Assembly (NCBI RefSeq): GCF_014287775.1 | Contig: NZ_JACOOZ010000003.1 | Coordinates: forward strand, 62,001 to 126,000 | DNA length: 64,000 bases | Source: Eubacterium_G segne | Lineage (GTDB): Bacteria > Bacillota > Clostridia > Lachnospirales > Lachnospiraceae | Reading direction: 5' to 3' | In this document: one piece after another, positions 35,160 to 43,130 of the stretch | Layout: every line of letters begins with the position of its first letter | Position numbering within the stretch: the stretch's first letter is position 1 | Made by a program: the position numbers and the translations under genes | The notes under the pieces: generated by a model | The model's database searches: none | The model's input: the letters and a program-made list of their open reading frames with translations, nothing else | Told to the model about the DNA's origin: nothing

Positions 35160-36263
35160 TTAGGCTATCTCGACAGTTCCTGCCGTTCTCATTCTCAAAC
35201 CTTCATTGAGAATATTTATTGCTGCATTTATATCTCTTTCATGATGTATACCACAAATAGGGCAAGTCCATTCTCTTATAGATAATGCTTTTTTACCATC
35301 TTTGTGTCCACAATTAGAACATATCTGACTTGATGGATACCAAGTATCAATCTTAATAACTTCTCGACCATACCATTCAGCCTTATATTCCAACTGTCTT
35401 ACAAATTCACTCCATGATACATCTGCTATTGATTTTGCTAATTTGTGATTACTCATCATATTTTTTACACGAAGATCTTCAAGTACAATCGTTTGATTTT
35501 CACGAATAATTCTTGTAGATAACTTATGTAAAAAATCTTTTCTCTGATTAGCAATCTTTTCATGTTGTTTTGCAACTTTTATTCTACATTTCTCTCTGTT
35601 GTTACTTCCCTTTTTACAACGAGATAAATCCTTTTGCAACTTTCTTAATTTCTTTTCAGACTTTCTAAGATATTTAGGATTTTCTATCATTTCTCCATCA
35701 GAAGTAATACAGAATTCTTTAATTCCAAGATCAATACCTATTTCATTATTACTAATAGGTAATTTTCCCTTCTCGTCTTGATTTACTAAAACAGAAACAT
35801 AATATTTACCTGAAGGATTTTGAGAAACTGTAACAGATTTAATCAACCCTTCAAAATCTCTATGTTTCTTAACTCTAACTAAGCCAATCTTAGGAAGTTT
35901 AATATACCTGTCAGATACATAAATATTTCCACCTTGATTATTAGTAGTATAAGAGTGGTTATGATTTTTCTTACTCTTGAATTTTGGAAATCCTGCCTCT
36001 GGTCTTTTGAAGAAATTGTTATATGCTGTTTGTAAATTCATCTGTGCATTCGCTAACGCAAGTGAATCTACTTCTTTCAACCACTCAAATTCTTTTTTAT
36101 ATTGAGCAGGTGTATTATTAAGTTTCTTTTTGGTTTCTTTATAATATTCAATCTTATCTGAAAGCATACGATTATAGATGAATCGTACACATCCAAAGCA
36201 TTTAGTAAAATATTCTTTTTGCTCTTTGTTAGGGTATAATCTATATTTATATGCTACTAATAT
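35160..36263 (-). CDS. tnpB: TnpB RNA-guided nuclease, canonical type (copy 3)
   Basis: Catalytic residues are intact: IGIDLGIKEFC, IVLEDLRVKNM and ERDINAAIN, with a zinc ribbon CSNCGHKDGKK...CPICG. The homologous N-terminus (LVAYKYRLYPNKEQKEYFTK) is encoded upstream of the first ATG. In that frame TAG is followed immediately by ATA, and AGGAAGTG stands seven bases before the ATA, so AUA at 36263 is my start. It differs from copy 2 throughout and is not a recent duplicate. No tnpA is present. Confidence 0.85.
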   Translation of the reverse strand: MLVAYKYRLYPNKEQKEYFTKCFGCVRFIYNRMLSDKIEYYKETKKKLNNTPAQYKKEFEWLKEVDSLALANAQMNLQTAYNNFFKRPEAGFPKFKSKKNHNHSYTTNNQGGNIYVSDRYIKLPKIGLVRVKKHRDFEGLIKSVTVSQNPSGKYYVSVLVNQDEKGKLPISNNEIGIDLGIKEFCITSDGEMIENPKYLRKSEKKLRKLQKDLSRCKKGSNNREKCRIKVAKQHEKIANQRKDFLHKLSTRIIRENQTIVLEDLRVKNMMSNHKLAKSIADVSWSEFVRQLEYKAEWYGREVIKIDTWYPSSQICSNCGHKDGKKALSIREWTCPICGIHHERDINAAINILNEGLRMRTAGTVEIA

Positions 36264-36324
36264 CTATAATCACTTCCTTTCGTTTATACATTCTCTGTTA
36301 TTATTCCTTTTATTTTTCGCATTC

Positions 36325-36351
36325 ATCCACTAGGCTGAAGACCTAGTGGAT
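36325..36351 (-). repeat. IS605-like left-end hairpin of TnpB copy 3
   Basis: ATCCACTAGG-CTGAAGA-CCTAGTGGAT is a perfect 10-bp stem with loop CTGAAGA, close to the CTAAAG core of the other ends. It overlaps the stop codon of the DUF262-like gene, so it may also stabilise that mRNA. Confidence 0.55.
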
Positions 36352-37851
36352 TTCTGCTATAAACTTTTTAAAGTCATTCTTCATATAGGCAAAATTAATC
36401 TTTTGACTAGGACTGAAATTTGATTTTCCATTCTGGTAATCCTTAATCCAATTCACAAATTCTTCGTCTTTGTTTTCTCTTACCGCAAATCCCATAAGTC
36501 CGATTAATGCATTTTTACAGTTTATGTAGACAGGACTATCTATCCTAACGCAATCGTCAACCATGTCAGAATATAACTCGACATCTTCTGAATCAATTTC
36601 TGACGATACAGTTTCTTTACAGAACTCCAAAACTTGTTTATTTGGGTCATTTTTTACGTCTAACGGTGCATTTTCGTCATCAGATTCCAAATTATTTCCT
36701 AATGAAACAGCAGTTTCATTGTCTTCTTCTAAACTATTATTCTCCATTTCTGTTTCCATTTTTTCAAAATGTAAATATTTCTTCATTAAACATGTAATAT
36801 GATTAATTTTACATTCAAGCACTGATTTGTCTTTTGTGTGCTTATTTACATCTAAATCATTCCATGTTGTTCCGTCGACTTCTATTTCTTTCATATTTGA
36901 TACAAATTCATTTAAAAATTCACCAAATTTAGAATCTTCTAAACCATATTTTGTAAACTTATCAAAAACAACCATCCAAACTGCCATATCTTTCGATACG
37001 AATAAGTCTGAAATTTCCTTGTTATCAATCTTGTCCGAATATGGAGCAATGCGTTTAAAGTATTCTTCAATCTTCTTAAATTCATCTATTGACGAATTGT
37101 TATTTAAAAAGTCACACATTTTTTTAGGATCTTTTTTCCATTCATCTAAATAAAATACCGCCATAACAGACTCGCTAATAACTCTTTCCCAGATTCCTTT
37201 GTGCTTTTCGTTTTCTGTAAGTGCTGTTCCATCTTTAAGAAATATACTTGAGTCTTTAATTCTCTTAATTTCATTTGCAAATTTTCCGATATATGTAAGG
37301 GCTTTCTGTGATGGATTCATAGCAACATGACTGTTCATTATACTTACCAATGAAGAAGTTTCTTCTGAAGTACAGTCTTGATATATAGTTGTCATCAATG
37401 GGCATTTGTTAAATTGTCTTTTTAATTCATCAGGAAGATCATCATATGTTTTCTTTCTTAGATCAAATTCAACAGTTTCCCAAACTATATCTCCATTTTC
37501 ATCACGAATAATTTTCCCGTTTTCATCAACTTTCTTCTTATTATAAGTAACGAATGGATTACGAATAAGAGTTGTGATTTTATATCCGCTATATTTAAAT
37601 CTTCTAAGTGCTTCTGTTCTGTGTCCACCATCGACAACATATGTAATTGTTATTCCTGATTTATCTTCTTCTGCGAGAATTAAATTAGGAATACATATTT
37701 TTTGCGAGACTGCACTGTAAATTAAATTATTGACGCTTTCATTTGTCCAGCAGAAATCTCTTTGAACTGCCTGATCTGTTTTAATGGTTTCATTCTGTGC
37801 ATCATCGATATACTGTCCTATCGTTGTTGGTTCTGTTCTAAATCCGTTCAT
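36343..37851 (-). CDS. DUF262/ParB-like protein
   Basis: A 502-residue protein. Residues 10-100 hold TIGQYIDDAQNETIKTDQAV, QRDFCW, ILAEEDKSGITITYVVDGG and GGHRTEAL, the DGQQR-like core of DUF262 (ParB/Srx-fold) proteins. A helical middle follows and the C-terminal 60 residues form a compact domain after an acidic linker (NLESDDENAPL). DUF262 proteins include GmrSD nuclease subunits and other NTP-driven defence enzymes. Here it is in an SOS-linked operon with a sigma-like factor, so a nucleic-acid-binding role is open. Confidence 0.7.
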   Translation of the reverse strand: MNGFRTEPTTIGQYIDDAQNETIKTDQAVQRDFCWTNESVNNLIYSAVSQKICIPNLILAEEDKSGITITYVVDGGHRTEALRRFKYSGYKITTLIRNPFVTYNKKKVDENGKIIRDENGDIVWETVEFDLRKKTYDDLPDELKRQFNKCPLMTTIYQDCTSEETSSLVSIMNSHVAMNPSQKALTYIGKFANEIKRIKDSSIFLKDGTALTENEKHKGIWERVISESVMAVFYLDEWKKDPKKMCDFLNNNSSIDEFKKIEEYFKRIAPYSDKIDNKEISDLFVSKDMAVWMVVFDKFTKYGLEDSKFGEFLNEFVSNMKEIEVDGTTWNDLDVNKHTKDKSVLECKINHITCLMKKYLHFEKMETEMENNSLEEDNETAVSLGNNLESDDENAPLDVKNDPNKQVLEFCKETVSSEIDSEDVELYSDMVDDCVRIDSPVYINCKNALIGLMGFAVRENKDEEFVNWIKDYQNGKSNFSPSQKINFAYMKNDFKKFIAEIH

Positions 37852-37856
37852 ATTAT

Positions 37857-38480
37857 TTATCTCCTTATAAGTGATCTAATGATTCTTAAATTCTTTTCAT
37901 CCATAATTGCTTTATGATTATCTTTATACATAGTTTCGTTTATATGCAACATTTCCTGTATTTCCTTTGGTAAGTATCCTTCACTTAAATATGTAAGTAT
38001 TATTCTTTGAATCCTAGAGAGACGTGATAAGTATTCTTTCATTTCTTTACTATACTCTTCTTTAAAGACTTCTTCTTCTAAACTATAAGAAGAACTTATC
38101 CGCTCAAACATACTCAAACACTCTTCTGTTGGTGCATCGAGAGAAAAATCCGGAATAAATACTATATTTCCATTTTCATCTTCTATCATATTACTTCTGC
38201 ATTTACGATTTTTATCACGAATATATGTTGCATATAATCTTCTGCTTAAAATATTGTAAAAAAACGTATTAAAAGATGCTCCTTTTGCATTATTTTCATC
38301 GTACTTCTCAACAGCTTTGTATAATAATAATTGTGCCAAACTAAAAATATCGTCATGGTCTTTTTCACTAATTCCACCCGTTCTGATTATAATTGGATAG
38401 CACACCATCTTTAATTTTTTCATATTATTATTACAATAGTCATAAATAATTTCCATTTGTTTCTCATTTAACTTTGTCAT
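37857..38480 (-). CDS. sigma-70-like RNA polymerase sigma factor
   Basis: A 207-residue protein. DDIFSLAQLLLYKAVEKYDE, SFNTFFYNILSRRL and RDKNRK match sigma region 2; SRIQRIILTYLSEG, LPKEIQEMLHIN and KDNHKAIM match region 4 helix-turn-helix. Such sigma proteins direct host RNA polymerase to special promoters. It is the second gene after a LexA-box promoter, so its production should rise on DNA damage. Its targets could be a set of the element's own promoters. Confidence 0.8.
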   Translation of the reverse strand: MTKLNEKQMEIIYDYCNNNMKKLKMVCYPIIIRTGGISEKDHDDIFSLAQLLLYKAVEKYDENNAKGASFNTFFYNILSRRLYATYIRDKNRKCRSNMIEDENGNIVFIPDFSLDAPTEECLSMFERISSSYSLEEEVFKEEYSKEMKEYLSRLSRIQRIILTYLSEGYLPKEIQEMLHINETMYKDNHKAIMDEKNLRIIRSLIRR

Positions 38481-38495
38481 CTCATCACTCCTATC

Positions 38496-39104
38496 CTAGA
38501 AATCAAATAATTCTTTTAATACTCTTGGTTCATAAAAACGCTTGTCCATTCCTGCCACACATCTGTTGATCTCATCAGTAGCGGTTTCGGATATTTTCTT
38601 GCTAAGAATAATATTCAGAACACTCAATTCGTTCTTTATGCTTCTTCTTATTATTCTCCGTTCTTTTAACATTTTATATACCTTGTATCCTTGTGCAGCA
38701 TTTAAGTTGCAAAACTCTATGTAATGAAGTAAATCGCAAATTTCCTTGTCGATGTTACTTAACTTTTGATTTAATTCTTCTTTCCTACGTAATGCATCGC
38801 TTGCCAATCCATTTAGATCAGAAATTTTGTCTAACCAACATTGGATATTTTCTGAAACCAAAACCTTTTCTGTATCTTTTAGTTCCTTGTCTGTTGCCGG
38901 TTTGATTTCCTTTGGCACTTCCTCACTCGTTTTTTCCACATAAAAAACTCCTCTTAACGCCTTCGCCAATGAACATTTTTGTATATTTTCAGCCTGTTTT
39001 TTACTAAAAATGTCCGCAAAAGACTCACATGAAGTAGGAACATACTTTCCATTCCTGTCCTTCATGATCCATCGAGTTCCGTCTGTAATGACATAGTTTG
39101 CCAT
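38496..39104 (-). CDS. hypothetical protein, 202 aa, first gene of SOS-linked operon
   Basis: Opening MANYVITDGTRWIMKDRNGK and the phrase YVPTSCESFADIFSKKQAEN are familiar from unannotated proteins in Clostridia phages and plasmids. The middle is coiled-coil (EELNQKLSNIDKEICDLL). It lies 15 bases before the sigma-like gene and about 240 bases after the LexA-box promoter, with a leader complementary to a rightward RNA. It may partner the sigma factor. Confidence 0.6.
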   Translation of the reverse strand: MANYVITDGTRWIMKDRNGKYVPTSCESFADIFSKKQAENIQKCSLAKALRGVFYVEKTSEEVPKEIKPATDKELKDTEKVLVSENIQCWLDKISDLNGLASDALRRKEELNQKLSNIDKEICDLLHYIEFCNLNAAQGYKVYKMLKERRIIRRSIKNELSVLNIILSKKISETATDEINRCVAGMDKRFYEPRVLKELFDF

Positions 39105-39196
39105 CGAAACACCTCTTTCTTATTTAATTTTTTAAAATTTTTTGATAAATTTTGCAGAATTGCTAACGATTGCCAAGTCAAAATCTCACCTTTAAC

Positions 39197-39225
39197 TTGA
39201 CATTTTTGAATTAATATGTAATATT
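39197..39225 (+). promoter_or_regulatory. sigma-A promoter of antisense RNA
   Basis: TTGACA at 39197-39202 and an extended minus-10 TGTAATATT ending at 39225 (TGn at 39217-39219) with 16-17 base spacing. It points rightwards into the terminator-capped RNA at 39232-39338. Confidence 0.65.
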
Positions 39226-39231
39226 GGGGTT

Positions 39232-39338
39232 AGCAACGTACTGCGTTTAACGTATTTACGTTGTGTTTTATGTAATTTAGATAGGGTCTGTATTAGGTAC
39301 TGCCAATACCTTTTACATCAAGACTCTATCTTTTTTTT
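39232..39338 (+). ncRNA. antisense small RNA against the leader of the SOS-linked operon
   Basis: A transcript from the promoter at 39197 would end at a strong intrinsic terminator: AGATAGGGTCT (39279-39289) pairs with AGACTCTATCT (39321-39331) and eight T follow. The loop holds another hairpin (GTATT...AATAC). About 105 nt long, it is fully complementary to the 5' leader made by the facing LexA-box promoter. It contains no credible ORF. Antisense control of the downstream genes is inferred. Confidence 0.6.
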
Positions 39339-39348
39339 GTATAATAAG

Positions 39349-39377
39349 ATAATAGAACGTCCGTTCGATATTGTCAA
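39349..39377 (-). promoter_or_regulatory. LexA-box promoter (SOS-type)
   Basis: On the leftward strand TTGACA (39377-39372), 17-base spacer and TATTAT (39354-39349) form a sigma-A promoter. The spacer and minus-10 region are covered by CGAACGGACGTTCT (39367-39354), which fits the Bacillota LexA consensus CGAAC-N4-GTTC in 13 of 14 positions. It drives the 38496-39104 gene, the sigma-like factor and probably the DUF262-like gene. Confidence 0.75.
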
Positions 39378-39428
39378 TGGTAAATTTTACCTTTTATTTT
39401 ACAAGTCCAATAATAAGGACTTGTTCAT

Positions 39429-39710
39429 TTAATTTGACCGAAAAAGTATCGTATTCAATGTTCCAACTGGCTTGTAATTAATCGGATCGACCTGTCTTGT
39501 TGTAAAACATCTCAACTGTGCAGCAAAATCATCACAAACCTTTGCAATTGTCTCTGCTTCCTGTAACAATTCTGAACATTCACAGAATTTTTTTTTAGTG
39601 AAACCAATATTGCAATCTTCCTGTTCAAGATATTGTCTAGATACAAGAACGATTGCGTCCTTTTTAACAACTTTTTTTGCTTCTTCGAGTGTCATTGCTA
39701 CATAATCCAT
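39429..39710 (-). CDS. hypothetical protein downstream of MazF-like gene, 93 aa
   Basis: A soluble protein (MTLEEAKKVVKKDAIVLVSR; CECSELLQEAETIAKVCDDF). It follows the MazF-like toxin by 5 bases on the same strand. An antitoxin usually precedes MazF, so this could be an unusual downstream partner or merely a neighbour. A CAAGTCC...GGACTTG hairpin (39402-39424) follows its stop. Confidence 0.5.
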   Translation of the reverse strand: MDYVAMTLEEAKKVVKKDAIVLVSRQYLEQEDCNIGFTKKKFCECSELLQEAETIAKVCDDFAAQLRCFTTRQVDPINYKPVGTLNTILFRSN

Positions 39711-39715
39711 AATTA

Positions 39716-40081
39716 TTATTCCTCCAAATCTCCAAAATTAGCATAGTATACTCTTTTTATATTTCTTTTATCTTCTATTGAAGATATGTACCCTAATTTC
39801 TTAATTATTCTCTCTTCTGAAACTTGTCTTAAACATTCTCCAAGTACCATACTATTAACTTTCAAGCCTTTTTCTACATCTTTTTCGAAAAGAAGATGTG
39901 TCGGTTGATCTAAGTGTTTAATTTTAGATGTTAATGGTGCTACTAATGTCGTTCCACTAAAATAATTTCCAATATCGTTTTGCAAAATAATTGCTGGTCG
40001 TTTTCCACCTTGCTCTCCGGCGAATTGTACTTTTCCAAAATCAACAAGCACTATATCGAATCTTTTATAATTGCCTTTCAT
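39716..40081 (-). CDS. mazF: MazF/PemK-type endoribonuclease toxin
   Basis: A 121-residue barrel with RFDIVLVDFG, GGKRPAIILQND, TTLVAPLTSKI and SMVLGECLRQVS, the signature strands of MazF mRNA interferases. It is led by its own near-consensus promoter at 40123-40151. No classical MazE is seen upstream; the divergent small HTH protein (40220-40432) may repress or neutralise it. Confidence 0.82.
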   Translation of the reverse strand: MKGNYKRFDIVLVDFGKVQFAGEQGGKRPAIILQNDIGNYFSGTTLVAPLTSKIKHLDQPTHLLFEKDVEKGLKVNSMVLGECLRQVSEERIIKKLGYISSIEDKRNIKRVYYANFGDLEE

Positions 40082-40122
40082 TTCACATCCTCCTTTCTTA
40101 TTTGTCTGTTTCTATATTCCAC

Positions 40123-40151
40123 ATTATATATCTTTTTATATTATATGTCAA
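40123..40151 (-). promoter_or_regulatory. promoter of MazF-like gene
   Basis: Leftward TTGACA (40151-40146), 17-base spacer, TATAAT (40128-40123): a full sigma-A consensus. Its minus-35 is 10 bases from that of the divergent HTH promoter, so one regulator could cover both. Confidence 0.72.
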
Positions 40152-40160
40152 CATATATTA

Positions 40161-40189
40161 TTGAAAAATACATTATTTTTTTGTATTAT
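40161..40189 (+). promoter_or_regulatory. promoter of small HTH regulator
   Basis: Rightward TTGAAA (40161-40166), 17-base spacer, TATTAT (40184-40189). It is followed by TATATAAGGAGATTTAAA-ATG, so the leader is very short. Confidence 0.68.
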
Positions 40190-40219
40190 ATATGTAAATA
40201 ATATATAAGGAGATTTAAA

Positions 40220-40432
40220 ATGTACAAACTCAAAGTAAGGGAACTATTAGAACAACAAGATAAAACGCCTTATTGGTTATCCAAACAAACAGGTATAGCC
40301 CCTAATAACATATTAAAGATCTGCAATGGGGAAACTGTTAATATTCGACTTGATACTATCAATAAACTTTGTGATGCTTTGAATTGTAAACCAGGAGACT
40401 TATTTACATTTGAAAAAGACGATACTAAATAA
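40220..40432 (+). CDS. Cro/CI-type helix-turn-helix regulator, 70 aa
   Basis: A compact XRE domain: MYKLKVRELLEQQDKTPYWL, SKQTGIAPNNILKICNGETV (helix-turn-helix) and LCDALNCKPGDLF. AAGGAGATTTAAA precedes the ATG. It is the lone rightward gene in this block, divergent from MazF and capped by a terminator shared with the convergent integrase gene. Lysogeny repressor, toxin regulator or integrase regulator are all possible. Confidence 0.82.
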   Translation: MYKLKVRELLEQQDKTPYWLSKQTGIAPNNILKICNGETVNIRLDTINKLCDALNCKPGDLFTFEKDDTK

Positions 40433-40440
40433 GTATCGTC
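40418..40440. terminator. bidirectional terminator between HTH gene and integrase
   Basis: GACGATACT (40418-40426) and AGTATCGTC (40432-40440) form a 9-bp stem overlapping the HTH stop codon, followed by TTTTA rightwards and preceded by AAAAA, which gives UUUUU on the leftward strand. Confidence 0.72.
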
Positions 40441-40448
40441 TTTTACTA

Positions 40449-41189
40449 CTACCCATATATAAATGATGTTCTTTTTTTGTTTGCTCTAATTCTTTCGTCT
40501 TCCAGACAAGCATATCTTTCAGTTATTCTTAAATCCGAATGAGCAAACATTGTCGATATATCTACAAGGGCTTGTGCTTTATCATCCGAATTTTTAATGT
40601 ACTGATTAGCCATTGTTTTTCTAAGTCCATGTGTTCCAATTTTCTGTGGAATACCAGCTTCCTTCCTTGTTTTTTCCATTATTTCATACCAACTTTTTTC
40701 ACCTATTTTAGAGCCTTTCTGACTTGTAAAAATATAATCATTTAGTTCCTGTGGTTTAACCATTCTATTACACCATTTCAACCAATCAACGAGTGCTTGA
40801 ACAGAATCATCATTCCAATATAATTCTATATGTTTATGAGTTCTTTTTGTTTTTTCTGGAACATACTCTACTTTATTTTTAAAATTCCAATTTATATCAA
40901 AAATGTCAGACCATTTAAGGTTACAAAAATCTCCACCACGCAGCCCAATATCAATAGCGAATACAAACATTGTTAAATTTCTTCTTGCTATTGTCTCCTT
41001 TTTTATTGATGTTGCACTCTCCACCTTATTTTTAAATATATTATACACTCGCATTATTTCTTCACGATCTTTTAAACACCACATTTTTGTTGATCTTCCT
41101 ATATTATCAACTTTTTTAACCCTGTTTATCGGAAATTGTACAACCTTTGATTCTATATTTCCCATTTTATTAAAATCTACTGCCAACAC
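40449..41189 (-). CDS. tyrosine recombinase (integrase)
   Basis: A 246-residue integrase catalytic domain with all active residues: R84 (IGLRGGDFC), K113/K115 (EKTKRTH), H187-x-x-R190 (HGLRK), H217 (FAHSDL) and nucleophile Y226 (ERYAC). The N-terminal core-binding part is short. It could insert the element or resolve multimers of a circular phage-plasmid. No tRNA or obvious att core was found beside it. Confidence 0.88.
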   Translation of the reverse strand: MLAVDFNKMGNIESKVVQFPINRVKKVDNIGRSTKMWCLKDREEIMRVYNIFKNKVESATSIKKETIARRNLTMFVFAIDIGLRGGDFCNLKWSDIFDINWNFKNKVEYVPEKTKRTHKHIELYWNDDSVQALVDWLKWCNRMVKPQELNDYIFTSQKGSKIGEKSWYEIMEKTRKEAGIPQKIGTHGLRKTMANQYIKNSDDKAQALVDISTMFAHSDLRITERYACLEDERIRANKKRTSFIYG

Positions 41190-41193
41190 AATA

Positions 41194-41466
41194 TCAACCT
41201 ACCTTTCTATCATTATTATTCTCCATTGAATAATACATTTTCCTCATTTCTTTTGCTTTGTTCATTACTTCGTCAAAAGAATCGCAAAATCTTATTTCCA
41301 CACACTTACAAATCTTTCCACACGAAAGACAATACAAATCTTTGATATGAAATTTTTCACGTTGGGATTTCCTTTGTATTCCTTGTGCTAACTTATTTTC
41401 CTGCAAGCAAGACAAACAAATGAATCTCGATTGCCTTTTAGGATTTCCATTTTTATATCTACTCAA
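41194..41466 (-). CDS. zinc-ribbon protein next to integrase, 90 aa
   Basis: Two cysteine pairs (FICLSCLQ and LYCLSCGK, plus KICKCVEIRFC) separated by a basic stretch QRKSQREKF make a probable zinc ribbon. The helical end reads EVMNKAKEMRKMYYSME. Such ribbon proteins occur beside phage integrases in Clostridia, but no function is known. Four bases separate it from the integrase gene. Confidence 0.6.
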   Translation of the reverse strand: MSRYKNGNPKRQSRFICLSCLQENKLAQGIQRKSQREKFHIKDLYCLSCGKICKCVEIRFCDSFDEVMNKAKEMRKMYYSMENNNDRKVG

Positions 41467-41491
41467 ATTTTACCACCTACTTTCTTATACT

Positions 41492-41519
41492 AAAAAAGAA
41501 GTGAAACAATCTTCACTTC
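41492..41519 (-). terminator. rho-independent terminator
   Basis: GAAGTGAA and TTCACTTC pair around loop ACAATC (41498-41519), and the leftward strand continues with six U (AAAAAA at 41492-41497 on the plus strand). It would end transcripts arriving from the 41680-41925 gene ahead of the zinc-ribbon/integrase pair. Confidence 0.7.
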
Positions 41520-41679
41520 TTTAATGTTTATTACTGTGTACAAAATTGCTGTTTTATTTATTTTAATTGACGTTATTGCAAAGCAACTCTTTCACTTAAC
41601 GAAGTCATTCCTGCGAGACATTCTTGTTTTTTGTTTCTTTATGTACTCTTTAATATATCTCATATCATCAACATTGCAT

Positions 41680-41925
41680 TTAATTATTCTCATTTGCTTT
41701 CACCTTTTCTATACATTCTGAATCGAACCAATACCAACCAAATTGACTATGTTTATTGTATTTTCCATCAATAATAATTCCAACACTATTTCCTGATATA
41801 GCTGCAATTTTCCCTTCTAAGCCAACTAATTCAGGATATTCACTTTCGGAAGATAATTGTCTTTTAGGTAAACAAATGATTTTTATTTTTCCTGGATAAA
41901 TAAATTGTTCTATTTTTCTTTTCAT
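41680..41925 (-). CDS. SH3-like small protein, 81 aa
   Basis: Residues 28-75 (LVGLEGKIAAISGNSVGIII, then GKYNKHSQFGWYWFDSECIE) match the barrel of the 227-residue protein at 25839-26522. A paralogous domain without the coiled coil is implied. AAGGAGAAAAT precedes the ATG. The function is unknown. Confidence 0.6.
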   Translation of the reverse strand: MKRKIEQFIYPGKIKIICLPKRQLSSESEYPELVGLEGKIAAISGNSVGIIIDGKYNKHSQFGWYWFDSECIEKVKANENN

Positions 41926-41984
41926 ATTTTCTCCTTTTCATATAATGAAATCGTCAATTCATGGTATTTTTAAATACCTTTACA

Positions 41985-43130
41985 TTACGCTCTCAGCATA
42001 GCCAAGTTAATAATTGTTGGGTGTGAACCTGCACCCTCTATTCCTTTGCTAAACGCATCAGGAATTACCTTCTTTAATATTTGATATGCTCCATTTACAT
42101 CTGCATTTATCTTCTTTCCGCAATCTGCAATGAATAATCCTCTATGAACTCTGCGTTCCTTATTATAATTCTCTTTTACAGGATCTTCATTATCAAGAAA
42201 TGATGTTCCAGAAGTACATGCTTCCTCATTTTCTATAAATCTAATTCCATTATTCTCACATTTATATGCAAGCATCTGGATAAATAGTTCATAAGGAATA
42301 TAAGTAAAATTCTGCATACCTTGTTTCTTTTGTTTCCATTCATCGTTGTGTCCTACAATCAATGTGTCAATTTCATATAAGACACACCAATCAACTACAT
42401 ACTTACTTATACAATGCATCTGATATTTAATCATTTCATATCGCTTGTCTGTAAGTTTCTGTAACTTGTTCGACCAATCTTTTCCGTTGACTTTCTTCAA
42501 CTCTGACTGAATATTTGCTTTCTGTTTATTGTAAAACCGATTAATTGACTTAATAACTCCACCTTTAACAGCTATTGGATTTTCACCAATGTTGTTTACC
42601 ATAGTTATGAAATTATCAACTCCAATATCAATGGCAGCTACTCTTTCAGAAGTTTCTGAAATGTCTGGCACTTCGATTTCATAGACGATTTCCATTACAT
42701 ACTTTTTACATCTAGGAATGAATCTGCATTGTAATATTCTTTCTTGTGCATTTGTCTTAAACATATTGTTGTATGGTTTAAATGGCTTCCATGCAAAATA
42801 TACATATCCATCTTTCAATTTCACTTTGTTGCTATCAAGAGATAGTAAGAATCTTCCGTCTTTATCTTTATATTTTGGAATCTTTGGTCTACCTAAATAT
42901 TTACTAGGATTTTTCTTCCAATCCTTAATTGCCTTGAAAAATGCTTTCCAATTTTTATCAAGTATCCTTAAAGTTCCTTGACCTGTATTATTTCCAATAT
43001 CTTTGTATGGCTCTGACTCTTTTACAAGTTGAAATAATTGATTATATTTAATCCAGTTTCCATTATTTATAAATTCTTGACGAATAATATAATTCGCATA
43101 GTTGTATAAATTCTTTGACTTGAAACACAT
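41985..43130 (-). CDS. tnpB: TnpB-like nuclease, zinc-finger-less subfamily (copy 4), damaged or unusual 5' end
   Basis: 381 residues homologous to copy 1: AAIDIGVDNF (first aspartate), LIVGHNDEWKQ, NEEACTSGTSFLD (candidate relocated glutamate) and NADVNGAYQI. Hom­ology with copy 1 continues upstream of the first ATG (KITRCEQHNIK against KVNRVEQHRIK). There a normal AAAGGAG-ATGAT-ATG start (43204) runs into TAA after four codons; one extra A in the AAAA run at 43193-43196 would restore the frame. It is therefore a one-base deletion, a programmed shift, or a start at ACG. A GGTATTT...AAATACC hairpin (41963-41978) follows the stop. Confidence 0.75.
   Translation of the reverse strand: MCFKSKNLYNYANYIIRQEFINNGNWIKYNQLFQLVKESEPYKDIGNNTGQGTLRILDKNWKAFFKAIKDWKKNPSKYLGRPKIPKYKDKDGRFLLSLDSNKVKLKDGYVYFAWKPFKPYNNMFKTNAQERILQCRFIPRCKKYVMEIVYEIEVPDISETSERVAAIDIGVDNFITMVNNIGENPIAVKGGVIKSINRFYNKQKANIQSELKKVNGKDWSNKLQKLTDKRYEMIKYQMHCISKYVVDWCVLYEIDTLIVGHNDEWKQKKQGMQNFTYIPYELFIQMLAYKCENNGIRFIENEEACTSGTSFLDNEDPVKENYNKERRVHRGLFIADCGKKINADVNGAYQILKKVIPDAFSKGIEGAGSHPTIINLAMLRA

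Noticed and set aside
39402..39424. CAAGTCC...GGACTTG hairpin as terminator
   Set aside because: No U-tract follows on either strand; noted in the neighbouring gene entry instead.
41592..41663. Leftward 23-residue basic peptide MRYIKEYIKKQKTR...
   Set aside because: Too short and without a ribosome site; left unannotated though it lies in an otherwise empty 150-base gap.
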